Assembly: GCA_965204565.1 (NCBI GenBank) | Contig: CBDBEU010000005.1 | Span: 1,550,001-1,614,000 of the forward strand | Source: CBDBEU01 sp965204565 | GTDB lineage: Bacteria > Pseudomonadota > Alphaproteobacteria > Rhizobiales > TMED25 | Direction of reading: 5' to 3' | Length of the DNA stretch: 64,000 nucleotides | Shown: positions 27,831 through 35,668 of the stretch, one piece after another | Layout: the number at the start of each line of letters is the position of its first letter | Numbering within the stretch: the first letter of the stretch is position 1 | Translations under genes and position numbers: made by a program | Notes under the pieces: model-generated | Database searches by the model: none | The model's input: only the letters and a program-made list of their open reading frames with translations | Told to the model about the DNA's origin: nothing

Positions 27831-28055
27831 ATGTATGATTTCTTCTGGTTTTCCGATTCTCAGCGGGCCCGGATCGCGCCGCTTCTGCCGACCGATGTGC
27901 GCGGCGAGAAGCGCGTTGATGATCGTCCTGTGCCGAGCGGGACCGTCCATGCTCTGCGCTGTGGCGGTCGCCGGGCCGACTGCGCCGCTATCCACGGGCC
28001 GAAGAAGACGCTCTTCAACCGCTTCGTCAACTATAAAGAGAGACTTAAAAAATGA
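27831..28055 (+). CDS. IS5-family transposase N-terminal ORF, coupled to the protease (copy B)
   Basis: 74 residues from ATG 27831: MYDFFWFSDSQRARIAPLLP, then DDRPVPSGTVHALRCGGRRA and AAIHGPKKTLFNRFVNY, the N-terminal segment of an IS427-like transposase, ending in KERLKK contributed by passenger sequence. The stop TGA (28053-28055) overlaps the protease ATG (28052-28054), so ribosomes ending here could restart on the protease. Without the catalytic half it cannot transpose DNA; it may serve only as a translated leader. Confidence 0.65.
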   Translation: MYDFFWFSDSQRARIAPLLPTDVRGEKRVDDRPVPSGTVHALRCGGRRADCAAIHGPKKTLFNRFVNYKERLKK

Positions 28056-29116
28056 AACTATTAAAATCACCTCATGGTTTACTATCACTATTGTTAATAA
28101 TGTTAATGAGTTTTTTCTCTATTGATGCGTATTCTATAGCTGGAGGAATAAGATATAATGGAACAAAAAATGGTGAAAACTGTGGGATGAAGTCTTCAAA
28201 TGGTTCAGCCTCTGAGCTGAATGAAATCAACTGCATGTTAAACCCTGAAAGCTGTCTTCATAACGCCGCTTGGCATGAGGATCGGGACAATTCAATGTCC
28301 CCTGTTTCTACTAAAGAGGGAGTTGGGGCTGCCATGGCTACCTTTTGGACTTTGAATGGCTTTACTCAAGGAATTCAAGTTTGTCCTGGGGTTTATTTAG
28401 CTACAGCTCATGGAGTTTTAGATGATCCACGAAAAGCGAGAAAAGAAAATCGCTCCTTAAGAGAGCCTGTTCGAAACTCAGTTACAGTTGCTGCTTACCC
28501 TATAAATCCAAAGAATGTGACAGACGCCAGTCAAAGTAACTCTCAGTTTGTGTCTCCTAGAATAAATAATCCTTCTGCCTGGGATGAGCCCTCTACAGAT
28601 TATGTTTTTGTAAAAGTAGATAAAGCTCTTAGGCCAAATAATTTTGTAAGACCAGTAAGAAGTTCAACGCAAAGAATAGTGAATGCTTCAAGAAGTGGTG
28701 AAATAGATGTTCATCTTTATAGGCCACAAACTAGATTTAATACTGATTCAAGTGGAACTCCTGATTTTAATCCACAAACATTAAGCCAGCAAACTCCTAA
28801 TGACATTGCAGACCTTTATCAATCCCCATTGAGAGTTAATGAGCCGTGTGGGCTATTAAAAATTAGTTGGAGTTTTGGGAGTTTTGTTACAAGTTACTGT
28901 CCCGTAGAACAGGCCGTTTCTGGTAGTCCCAACATTGCGACAATTAATGGTGAAGACTATTTGGTAGGTTTGCAAACTATGGGAAATAACCGCACCTATA
29001 GCCGAAAAGCGGAAAATGATCTCGGTAATCCTTTTGTTGTTTCTTCTGAGTTCTGCAATGACTATAAATCAGTCTGTGGCCAACCCTGTGCTGAGTTAGA
29101 TGAAGTGTTACAATAA
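28052..29116 (+). CDS. secreted trypsin-like serine protease, IS passenger (copy B)
   Basis: 354 residues with signal peptide, His120 (ATAHGVLDD), Asp183 (STDYVFVKV) and Ser290 (AVSGSPNIA). AT-rich codon use (many TTA, ATA, AGA, AAA) contrasts with all chromosomal neighbours. Compared with copy A, codons 26, 27, 35, 75, 105, 178, 204, 206, 207, 249, 267, 270, 272, 285, 287, 288, 310, 312, 315 and 322 are replaced, while only five codons differ silently. The catalytic triad and all cysteines are unchanged. Predicted location is periplasmic or extracellular. Both copies are intact, which argues for retained function despite the decayed transposase around them. No recognisable C-terminal anchor. 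Confidence 0.85.
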   Translation: MKLLKSPHGLLSLLLIMLMSFFSIDAYSIAGGIRYNGTKNGENCGMKSSNGSASELNEINCMLNPESCLHNAAWHEDRDNSMSPVSTKEGVGAAMATFWTLNGFTQGIQVCPGVYLATAHGVLDDPRKARKENRSLREPVRNSVTVAAYPINPKNVTDASQSNSQFVSPRINNPSAWDEPSTDYVFVKVDKALRPNNFVRPVRSSTQRIVNASRSGEIDVHLYRPQTRFNTDSSGTPDFNPQTLSQQTPNDIADLYQSPLRVNEPCGLLKISWSFGSFVTSYCPVEQAVSGSPNIATINGEDYLVGLQTMGNNRTYSRKAENDLGNPFVVSSEFCNDYKSVCGQPCAELDEVLQ

Positions 29117-29136
29117 AAGATTAATGAAATCTCACT

Positions 29137-29735
29137 TTGATACAATTTACTAACTCCGGGACGAGCGCGGTATATGGGAAGGTATCTTCAGCGCTTCGGC
29201 AGGCGCCGAGGATACGCCTGACCGGCTGTTCATCGACATCCCGCATCAAGGTTCATCGCTGCGCCGGCGGCGGAAAAGGGGGCCCTGGCCCCCATGCCCC
29301 CCCATGGTATCGGCCGCACCAAAGGCGGACGCAACACCGGGCTCCACGCCGTCCGCGACCACAAGGGCCGCCCCGTGTTTTTGTCAATTGCGTCCTGCTC
29401 CCGACGCCCGGCAACGTGCATGATTGCAGGGTCGCACAGCGCTGCATCGAGACCATGCCGCCATCCGCCGAACCTGTCGCCGGCAAAGGTCATGACGGCC
29501 GGGAACTGCGCGAATGGCTTGAAGAGCGCGGTACCGGGCCCGTCATCCCGCCGCGAAAGAACCGCAGGATCCGATATCACCACGATCGGGCCGTCTACAG
29601 AGAGCGAAATATCATCGAACGCATGTTCTGCTGCCTCAAAGACCGGCGGCGCATCGCAACGCGCTTCGAGCGCAACATTTAAGAACGTCATGGCAGCTAT
29701 CGCGCTCGCGCAGCCCTCATCTCGTGATTATAATG
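29137..29735 (+). pseudogene. IS5-family transposase, C-terminal part (copy B)
   Basis: The sequence resumes after the protease with SGTSAVYGKVSSALRQAPRI, out of phase with the expected RGIWEGIFSAL-type segment, then SRIKVHRCAGGGKGG, GNVHDCRVAQRCIETMPPSA, PPRKNRRIRYHHDRAVYRER and NIIERMFCCLKDRRRIATRF, stopping at 29682 instead of running to the element end. The catalytic aspartate around LFID is out of frame. It shares its frame defects with copy A, so they predate the spread of the unit. Confidence 0.75.
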
Positions 29736-29806
29736 AGTCCAGACCCTAGACCGTGAACATATAGGCCCTGATCACGACTGCCCTTTCCGGCTTTCGGGAG
29801 GTGGAG

Positions 29807-30481
29807 CTAGCTCGCCAGCAATTGGTCGCGCACCGAGAGCAAATGGCGCCTCATGTGGTTTGCTGCCGCCTCGCCATCGCGCGCGGCGATTGCCGCCACC
29901 AGCGCGTCGTGCTGCTCAAAGCTCGCATGATCGGCTGGCGGAAGATTGGCTGTGCGAAGGCGGCCCCAGACCGTCGCGCGACGAACCGAGTTCAGCGTGT
30001 CGAACAAGCTGATCAGCAAGGCATTGCGGGTTGATACCGCAATGGCGCGGTGCAGCCGGTTATCCCAGGCCTCATAGACACGCCACTCGCGCGCGGCACG
30101 CCCCTTCTTGGCGCAACGCCGCATTTCGGCGAAATCGGAGTTGCTGGCGTTGAGGGAGGCAAGCCGGGCGATTTCAGGTTCGATGGCGAGCCGGGCCTGC
30201 ATCACGTCGGCCGGGCTTGAGCGGCCGCTGAGATATTCGATGTCGGAGATGTTCTCCACCGGCCGCGCACCGATAAATGTCCCGCGCCCGACATGGCGCC
30301 ACACCTGCCCCTCGGTCTCCAGCACCGCGAGTGCCTTTCGAAGCTGGGTGCGCGTCACATCAATCTCGCCACACAGCTCACGCTCAGCCGGCAGCCGGCT
30401 GTTGAGGGTCATGCCCTGGTCTTCGATATAGCGCCGCAGCCGCTCCAGCAGGTCGCCTGGCTTGTTGGCGATTGCAGCCAT
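29807..30481 (-). CDS. GntR-family transcriptional regulator, FadR/FCD subfamily
   Basis: About 224 residues from ATG 30481. N-terminal winged helix-turn-helix (SRLPAERELCGEIDVTRTQL, then GRGTFIGARP) and a C-terminal all-helical FCD ligand domain (ARLAIEPEIARLASL, DNRLHRAIAVSTRNALL, HDALVAAIAARDGEAAANHM) with the usual metal-binding Asp/His positions. It is divergent from the ABC importer gene at 30751 and probably represses it, and perhaps itself, in response to a small carboxylate. A palindrome at 30505-30519 is a candidate operator. Confidence 0.88.
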   Translation of the reverse strand: MAAIANKPGDLLERLRRYIEDQGMTLNSRLPAERELCGEIDVTRTQLRKALAVLETEGQVWRHVGRGTFIGARPVENISDIEYLSGRSSPADVMQARLAIEPEIARLASLNASNSDFAEMRRCAKKGRAAREWRVYEAWDNRLHRAIAVSTRNALLISLFDTLNSVRRATVWGRLRTANLPPADHASFEQHDALVAAIAARDGEAAANHMRRHLLSVRDQLLAS

Positions 30482-30504
30482 TTTGCCAACCAATTCTTAT
30501 ATTG

Positions 30505-30519
30505 GGTGAAGTTATCACC
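30505..30519. promoter_or_regulatory. candidate GntR operator palindrome
   Basis: GGTGAAGTTATCACC is a perfect 5-5-5 inverted repeat (GGTGA / TCACC) 24 bp upstream of the GntR start codon, in the 269-bp divergent region before the ABC importer. FadR-type GntR proteins often bind short palindromes with a central spacer of this kind. Only one copy was noticed. Confidence 0.4.
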
Positions 30520-30750
30520 TTCCGTTTTCGCCTGTTTTGAAGTATATTTGCCTAGCAGCGGATCGGCAATTACAAGTTCAATCACGAATTGGTTGAACGC
30601 GTCGTGCGTGCGTCCGTTTGGCGATCAACGCAAGGGAAAAACAAAACCTGCGAGCCTTGTGTGATTTCGTGTGGCTGGCCGCTGATGACCGACTCTTGCC
30701 CAAGAAGAGGTCGTGCATTCAGTCGCCCAGCCATCTTAGGGAGGAAGTCC

Positions 30751-31743
30751 ATGAAACTGTTCAACAAGATGAATTTTGTGAGCCTGGCAGTGGCCGGCGC
30801 AGTGGCGTTGAGTGCTTCGGCGGCAATGGCACAGGGCACCATGCGTGTTGCATTTGGTGACGTGCCGGGTGGCGAAATGACCAACTTCATGATCGCCGTG
30901 GCCCGCGCTGAAGAGCGTGGCGTGAAGGTGGAAGTTGCGTTCCTGCAGTCCGAAGAGCTTGCCGCTCAGGCGATCGTTGCCGGTGAGGCCGATATCGGCG
31001 TTGGCACGCCCTACCCGCTCATTCAGAAGGTCAATGCACCGATCCGGATGTTCTATCAGCTGTCGAATCTGCGCTTCAATCCGGTGGTCAATGCAAAGAA
31101 GTACAAGTCCTGGAAGGATCTCGACGGCGCTGATGTCGCGGTTCACGGGCGCGGTTCGGGCACCGAGGCGATCATGATGCTGATGGCCAAGGAAAATGGC
31201 GTCAAATACAATTCGGTGAGTTATGTCCCCGGATCGGGCGTGCGCGCCGGTGCGCTTCTTGAAGGCCGGATCGACGTCTCGATCGTTGACTATGAGCGCC
31301 GCCGTCTGCTCGAACGCGAGGCGCCGGACCGGTTCTTGTTCCTGCCGCTGCCGGAGATCAAGGCAACCGACGAAGCGCTCTATGCCAATGTCAACTGGCT
31401 GAAGAGCGAAGAGGATGCTGTCGACATTCTGGTCGAGGAGCTGATCACCACTTGGCGTGAGATCAACAAGGACCCGGCCTCGATCGCCACTTTGCGCGAC
31501 ACGTACAACGTGCTTCCCGATATCGAGAAGCTGGAAGTCGACGAGCTGGTTCCGGCATTCACCGAAGGCGTTGAAATTGGGCTGTTCCCCAACAATGGCG
31601 CGAGTGCTGATGCGGTGAAGGAAGACTTCACCTTCTTCACCACCTCGGGTTCGCTGGAGGGCAATCCCGATGAGCTCAAGGTCGAGGACTACTGGTACCT
31701 CGCCCCGGTCGAGAAAGCGCTCGGCAAGCTCGGCACGATGTAA
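30751..31743 (+). CDS. ABC transporter substrate-binding protein, NitT/TauT type
   Basis: 330 residues from ATG 30751, preceded by a strong AGGGAGGA ribosome site. Signal peptide MKLFNKMNFVSLAVAGAVAL ending ASAAMAQG. The body has the periplasmic-binding pattern of the NMT1/SsuA/TauA superfamily: SEELAAQAIVAGEADIGVGT, YKSWKDLDGADVAVHGRGSG, GVRAGALLEGRIDVSIVDYE. It captures an unknown small molecule and delivers it to the permeases encoded at 31866 and 33512. The FAA hydrolase in the same run suggests a carboxylic or aromatic compound, but this is inference. Confidence 0.88.
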   Translation: MKLFNKMNFVSLAVAGAVALSASAAMAQGTMRVAFGDVPGGEMTNFMIAVARAEERGVKVEVAFLQSEELAAQAIVAGEADIGVGTPYPLIQKVNAPIRMFYQLSNLRFNPVVNAKKYKSWKDLDGADVAVHGRGSGTEAIMMLMAKENGVKYNSVSYVPGSGVRAGALLEGRIDVSIVDYERRRLLEREAPDRFLFLPLPEIKATDEALYANVNWLKSEEDAVDILVEELITTWREINKDPASIATLRDTYNVLPDIEKLEVDELVPAFTEGVEIGLFPNNGASADAVKEDFTFFTTSGSLEGNPDELKVEDYWYLAPVEKALGKLGTM

Positions 31744-31757
31744 GCGGTTGAGCGTGA

Positions 31758-31784
31758 GAGCGGCCACTTGATCTGTGGCCGCTC
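31758..31784 (+). promoter_or_regulatory. intercistronic hairpin after the binding-protein gene
   Basis: A perfect 10-bp stem GAGCGGCCAC / GTGGCCGCTC with a 7-base loop, 15 bp after the stop and without a following T-run. Such hairpins after the first gene of importer operons stabilise the upstream mRNA and lower expression of the permease genes. A similar one occurs at 37720-37747. Confidence 0.6.
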
Positions 31785-31865
31785 ACCAAGCCTCGACGGG
31801 CGTCCGAATCATTTCCCATCGTGATCCGGCCGCTAGCCCAAAACCAACCGATTGAACCAACTGCG

Positions 31866-32687
31866 ATGCAGACAACCACCACTTCTTCAACAGATGCGGT
31901 CTTGCCGCCCTCCTCGCGCGAGTCCTTTCTCGGGCTGTCGACTGGATTTTATTTGCGCTTGGCCTCGGTCATCGGCGTGTTCGCCATCTGGGAGATCTGC
32001 GGCCTAATTCCGATCTCGGTCGCATTTCCAACCTTCTCAGAGAGCATACGTGCGCTCTACGAGATGACGATCGACGGACGCATGATCTACGCCTATGGCG
32101 AGACTTTGAAACCGCTTGGCATTGGCGTTGGCATTTCCGCGTTTTTTGGTGTGGCGATCGGTGTCGGCATGGGTCTCAACTACCGCGTCCAATGGGCCGG
32201 CGAGCCGATTTTCGTGGTGCTGCAGGCCTCACCGGTCGCGGCCCTGATCCCGCTGATCACTTATGCTTACGGCATCGGCCTTACCGCCAAGACGGTGGCG
32301 GTGATGATCCTGGCAGCGCCGATCATCGTGCTGAACACCTACAAGGCGGTGCGCAATGCGAGCCCGACACTGGTGCAGATGTGCCGGTCGTTCCAGGGAT
32401 CACGGCTTCAGGAAATCTGGAAAGTGATCATTCCCAATGCTGCACCGGTGATCTTTGCCGGTCTCAGGCTGGGCGTTGCGGCCGGATTCATTGGCGTCAT
32501 TCTGGCCGAACTTCTGATCACGCCCACCGGCATCGGCGATTTGATTTCCTACCATCGCTCGATTGCCGAATATGCCGAAATGTACGCAGCCGTATTTTCC
32601 ATCATCGTGTTTTCAGCGGTCATGGTGGGGCTGCTGGAAAAAGCCGAAGTGCGGTTCTTCAGGCCTGAAAAAAAGGGAGCTAGCTGA
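31866..32687 (+). CDS. ABC transporter permease (SsuC/TauC type)
   Basis: 273 residues from ATG 31866 (MQTTTTSSTDAVLPPSSRES). About six transmembrane helices, with the EAA loop region AVRNASPTLVQMCRSFQGSR followed by LQEIWKVIIPNAAPVIFAGL, which contacts the ATPase. A GTG 45 bp upstream could also serve as start. Its stop overlaps the start of the ATPase gene (32687). One of two permeases of this importer, which would form a heterodimer with the product of 33512. Confidence 0.85.
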   Translation: MQTTTTSSTDAVLPPSSRESFLGLSTGFYLRLASVIGVFAIWEICGLIPISVAFPTFSESIRALYEMTIDGRMIYAYGETLKPLGIGVGISAFFGVAIGVGMGLNYRVQWAGEPIFVVLQASPVAALIPLITYAYGIGLTAKTVAVMILAAPIIVLNTYKAVRNASPTLVQMCRSFQGSRLQEIWKVIIPNAAPVIFAGLRLGVAAGFIGVILAELLITPTGIGDLISYHRSIAEYAEMYAAVFSIIVFSAVMVGLLEKAEVRFFRPEKKGAS

Positions 32688-33502
32688 TGGTCGGCGCGAC
32701 CACCGAGGCGGTGGAGGCGCACAGCGTCACTTCAGCCAATGCGGATGACAATATTGTCGAGGTCCGCAACATCACCAAATTCTATGGAACCGACGTGCAT
32801 GCGCTGGATTCGATCAATCTCGCCTTTCCCAAAGGCGAGATGACGACCCTGCTGGGACCGTCCGGTTGCGGCAAGACGACCTTGTTGAAGATCATTGCCG
32901 GGCTCATGGAGCCAACCGATGGCGAGGTCTATGTCAAGGGCCGGCAGGTCACCGGGCCCGGGCCCGAGCGCGCCTTTGTGTTCCAGGATTTCGCATTGCT
33001 GCCCTGGGCGACGGTGCTGCGCAATGTCGGCTTCGGACTTGAACTCAAGGGCGGCGCCAAGGCAGAGCGCGAGAGCAAGGCGCGCCATTATATCGAACAA
33101 GTCGGCCTGTCTGGTTTTGAGGACAAGTATCCGCACGAGCTATCGGGCGGTATGCGTCAGCGCGTGGGTCTTGCCCGCGCTTTGGCGGTGGATGCCGATG
33201 TCCTGTTGATGGACGAGCCGTTTTCGGCGGTCGATGAACAGACACGGCGCAAGTTCCAGGAAGACCTGCTGCATCTTCTCTCGGTTGAGAAAAAGACCGT
33301 CATCTTCGTCACTCATTCAATCGAGGAGGCGGTGTATCTGTCCGATCAGATTGTCCTGCTGTCGCCGAGACCTGGCAGAATCCACGAGATCATCCGCCCC
33401 GCTGTGAGCCGCGATTTGAGCCCTGACGATATTCGCCGCGACAAGCATTACCTCGACACGGTCGAGGAAATCTGGGGCAATTTACGCAAGTATCTGGATT
33501 AG
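32687..33502 (+). CDS. ABC transporter ATP-binding protein (SsuB/TauB type)
   Basis: 271 residues: Walker A GPSGCGKTT, Q-loop FVFQDFALLPW, signature LSGGMRQRVGLARAL, Walker B VLLMDEPFSAVDEQTR, H-loop FVTHSIEEAVYL. Energises the NitT/TauT-type importer. Translationally coupled to the preceding permease by an overlap and followed after 9 bp by the second permease. Complete and typical. Confidence 0.93.
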   Translation: MVGATTEAVEAHSVTSANADDNIVEVRNITKFYGTDVHALDSINLAFPKGEMTTLLGPSGCGKTTLLKIIAGLMEPTDGEVYVKGRQVTGPGPERAFVFQDFALLPWATVLRNVGFGLELKGGAKAERESKARHYIEQVGLSGFEDKYPHELSGGMRQRVGLARALAVDADVLLMDEPFSAVDEQTRRKFQEDLLHLLSVEKKTVIFVTHSIEEAVYLSDQIVLLSPRPGRIHEIIRPAVSRDLSPDDIRRDKHYLDTVEEIWGNLRKYLD

Positions 33503-33511
33503 GGGCCGGTA

Positions 33512-34267
33512 ATGTCGTTGTTTGGTTATCGCATTCCGCCAGTCTTCTCATTATTGCTGTGGATCGCGCTGTGGGAGATTGTCGGCCAGAACGAATGGGC
33601 GTTCATTCTCCCGCCATTCACCGCTGTGATTGAGCAATTGGTGATCCTCATCCAGCGGCCGGACTTTCTGCGCGCCGCATGGCAGACGTTCGAGTCCTTC
33701 GTGGTCGGAATGACGATTGCGATTATCGGTGGCATTTTCATCGGATTCTTCATGGGACGGAACAAGGTCGCCAATTCGATCCTTGGCATGTGGGTGAACA
33801 TATTCGCCAGTGCACCGCTGTCCTCGCTGGTGCCGGTGCTGATGCTGTTGTTCGGGATCGGTCAGACGACGATCATCGTCACGGTTGTGCTGTTCGCGAT
33901 CTGGATTATCGCGCTCGATACCTATGCCGGTGTTCGGCATATCCCCGAATCGCTGCCTGAGATGGGCTACTCATTTGGCGCCAGCCGATGGCAACTCCAT
34001 TCGAAGATCATTTTCTGGGCGGCGCTGCCGGAAATTCTGGCGGGCGTTCGCATGGGGCTGATCCGCGCAGTCAAGGGCATCGTCATTGGCCAGCTTCTGG
34101 TTGCGGTGGTGGCGCTTGGCAGGCTATTCAGAACCTTCTCCGACAATTTCCAGTTCGAGGAGTTCTGGGCCCTGACGCTGATCCTGTTTGTCTTTGCTCT
34201 GGGCTTTTCATCATTGATCGGCTGGGCTGAACGGCGTGTGGAGTACTACGCCGGAACGCGCATCTGA
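33512..34267 (+). CDS. ABC transporter permease, second subunit
   Basis: 251 residues, MSLFGYRIPPVFSLLLWIAL onward, with five to six membrane helices and the EAA-type loop GVRHIPESLPEMGYSFGASR followed by KIIFWAALPEILAGVRMGLI. Likely partners the permease at 31866 in a heterodimer, an arrangement seen in several importers of this family for aromatic or pyrimidine-like substrates. Start codon 9 bp after the ATPase gene. Confidence 0.87.
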   Translation: MSLFGYRIPPVFSLLLWIALWEIVGQNEWAFILPPFTAVIEQLVILIQRPDFLRAAWQTFESFVVGMTIAIIGGIFIGFFMGRNKVANSILGMWVNIFASAPLSSLVPVLMLLFGIGQTTIIVTVVLFAIWIIALDTYAGVRHIPESLPEMGYSFGASRWQLHSKIIFWAALPEILAGVRMGLIRAVKGIVIGQLLVAVVALGRLFRTFSDNFQFEEFWALTLILFVFALGFSSLIGWAERRVEYYAGTRI

Positions 34268-34331
34268 GAAGTTTTCCATTTCGCTAATCCGGTCGGCCAC
34301 GTGACCGGTCATGCACGAGGTTTTGCATCCA

Positions 34332-35015
34332 ATGTCGTATGTCTTTGAGCCACAAGCGACGGTAACCCTGCCGGTTTCAGGCACGGATGAGCTTTTTCCG
34401 GTCCATCGCGTTTATTGCGTTGGGCGCAATTTCGCAGCCCATGCGGTCGAGATGGGCCACGACCCGGACAAGGAGCCGCCATTCTTCTTTCAGAAGAATC
34501 CGGACAACCTCCTGGTTGATGCCGACTTTCCCTATCCGTCGCTCACCAGCGATGTCCATCATGAGATCGAGATGAGCGCGGTGCTGTCGTCGGGCGGCAC
34601 GGACATCGCGGTCGAGGATGCGCTGTCGCATGTCTATGGCTATGCGGTATCGCTCGACATGACACGGCGTGATCTGCAGGGCGTTGCCAAATCGATGGGG
34701 CGGCCCTGGGAAGTGGGGAAGGCATTCGAGCATTCCGGTCCGTTCGGCCCGATCATGCGCGCTTCCAATATCGGCCACCCGAGTGAAGGGGCGATCTGGC
34801 TCAAGGTGAATGGTGAGGTGCGCCAGGAGGGCGATCTCAACCAGATGATCTGGAAGGTGCCCGAGGTTATTGCCTATCTCTCACAGCTGTTTGAGCTTGG
34901 GGCCGGCGATGTAATCATGGCCGGAACGCCATCAGGTGTGGGCCCGGTTGTACGCGGCGACAATCTGCATGGATTTGTCGCCGGTGTCGGTGAACTCAAA
35001 TTCGCGGTCGTCTGA
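34332..35015 (+). CDS. fumarylacetoacetate hydrolase family protein
   Basis: 227 residues: VYCVGRNFAAHAVEMG, PPFFFQKNPDNLLV, HHEIEMSAVLS (metal-binding Glu pair), YAVSLDMTRRDLQ, MAGTPSGVGPVVRGD near the C-terminus. FAH-fold enzymes hydrolyse or decarboxylate beta-diketo acids (for example fumarylpyruvate or acylpyruvates) using a divalent metal. It follows the importer genes and probably acts on the imported compound or a breakdown product. The ATG at 34332 is chosen; an in-frame ATG lies 7 codons upstream. Confidence 0.9.
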   Translation: MSYVFEPQATVTLPVSGTDELFPVHRVYCVGRNFAAHAVEMGHDPDKEPPFFFQKNPDNLLVDADFPYPSLTSDVHHEIEMSAVLSSGGTDIAVEDALSHVYGYAVSLDMTRRDLQGVAKSMGRPWEVGKAFEHSGPFGPIMRASNIGHPSEGAIWLKVNGEVRQEGDLNQMIWKVPEVIAYLSQLFELGAGDVIMAGTPSGVGPVVRGDNLHGFVAGVGELKFAVV

Positions 35016-35052
35016 GACCGGGCCTGAGCGCTGCAAAAACCTTAATTTCTGT

Positions 35053-35340
35053 GCCTTACCGCTTCGCCGCTGTGCGCTGATCACCCTTGATTGCCAGCGT
35101 GATCTGCAAGGTCTGACGGGCTTGGCGGGCGGTGGCCACAAGGTCAGGGCCGTAGTGGCCTTGGCCAGATACGCGCTTGATCTGCGACCGCCCCCCAACA
35201 AACGCCAAGATGCCAATTACCCGGCACCGATGACGACCGAAATAGCGGTCAGGATGGCAAATGCCGTGCCATTGACGTCGAAGCCGACAAAGCGGTCCGG
35301 CGCCCGCTATTGTCCTGTTCATCCACAGGCCTGCGACCGC
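35053..35340 (-). other. 337-bp gap with a possible membrane-protein remnant
   Basis: Between the FAH gene (35015) and the truncated dehydrogenase (35353) no intact gene is visible. On the minus strand one frame gives DRFVGFDVNGTAFAILTAIS followed by VVIGAG and a stop, and a neighbouring frame gives IGILAFVGGRSQIKRVSGQG and then a stretch ending IKGDQRTAAKR at 35053. Read together they resemble a hydrophobic helix followed by a short polar tail, possibly the C-terminus of a membrane protein. I do not recognise the family. Confidence 0.25.
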
Positions 35341-35352
35341 GGAGCGCCAGCC

Positions 35353-35668
35353 ATGGGCAAGGACCTGAAGGCCGACAACATCTTTGACCTGCGCGAGTTG
35401 GCCCTGAAGCGCGTGCCCAAAGGCCTTTTCGAGTTTGTCGACCGTGGCACCGAGGACGAGGTCTCGCTCGCCAACAACCGTGCGATGTTCAACACCATCC
35501 GCTTCAAGCCACGCAACATGGTCGACGTTTCCAAACGCAGCCATGGCACCACGATTTTCGGGGTCGAGCACAAGATGCCGATGGTGATTGCCCCCACGGG
35601 CACTGCCGGGCTGATGTGGTTTGAGGGTGATCTTGTCCTGGCGCGAGCGGCTAGGCAGGCGGGCGCCA
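35353..35668 (+). pseudogene. FMN-dependent alpha-hydroxy-acid dehydrogenase, N-terminal fragment
   Basis: From ATG 35353: MGKDLKADNIFDLRELALKR, GLFEFVDRGTEDEVSLANNR, then FNTIRFKPRNMVDVSK and PMVIAPTGTAGLMWFEGDL with LARAARQAG. This is the first third of the lactate / mandelate / glycolate oxidase family (FMN-binding TIM barrel). At about 35668 the match ends and the sequence continues as the reverse complement of an unrelated peptidase gene, so about 250 codons including the catalytic His/Arg are lost. It would have belonged to the catabolic run after the importer. Confidence 0.85.

Larger units (their letters stand above)
27757..29746 (+). mobile_element. IS5-family (IS427-like) element carrying a secreted protease gene, copy B
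   Basis: A 1990-bp unit with TA on each side (27755-27756, 29747-29748). Left end GGACCCGGCCCC, right end (inward) GGGTCTGGACTC. Same architecture as copy A in opposite orientation: transposase N-terminal part, protease, transposase C-terminal part, with the protease at the same junction. It lacks the 16-bp duplication present in copy A and so keeps an intact N-terminal start (MYDFFWFSDSQRARIAPLL). The two copies face away from each other around a 5.25-kb IS cluster, so recombination between them would invert that cluster. Confidence 0.8.

Noticed and set aside
28052..29116. A classical diversity-generating retroelement acting on the protease
   Set aside because: No reverse transcriptase, accessory gene or template repeat is in the window, and the differences are spread over about 900 bp, wider than a usual variable repeat. 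Kept only as one possible cause in the finding.
22505..29746. A CRISPR array, given the many repeats in the IS cluster
   Set aside because: No short regularly spaced repeats with unique spacers and no cas genes were seen; the repeats are IS ends.
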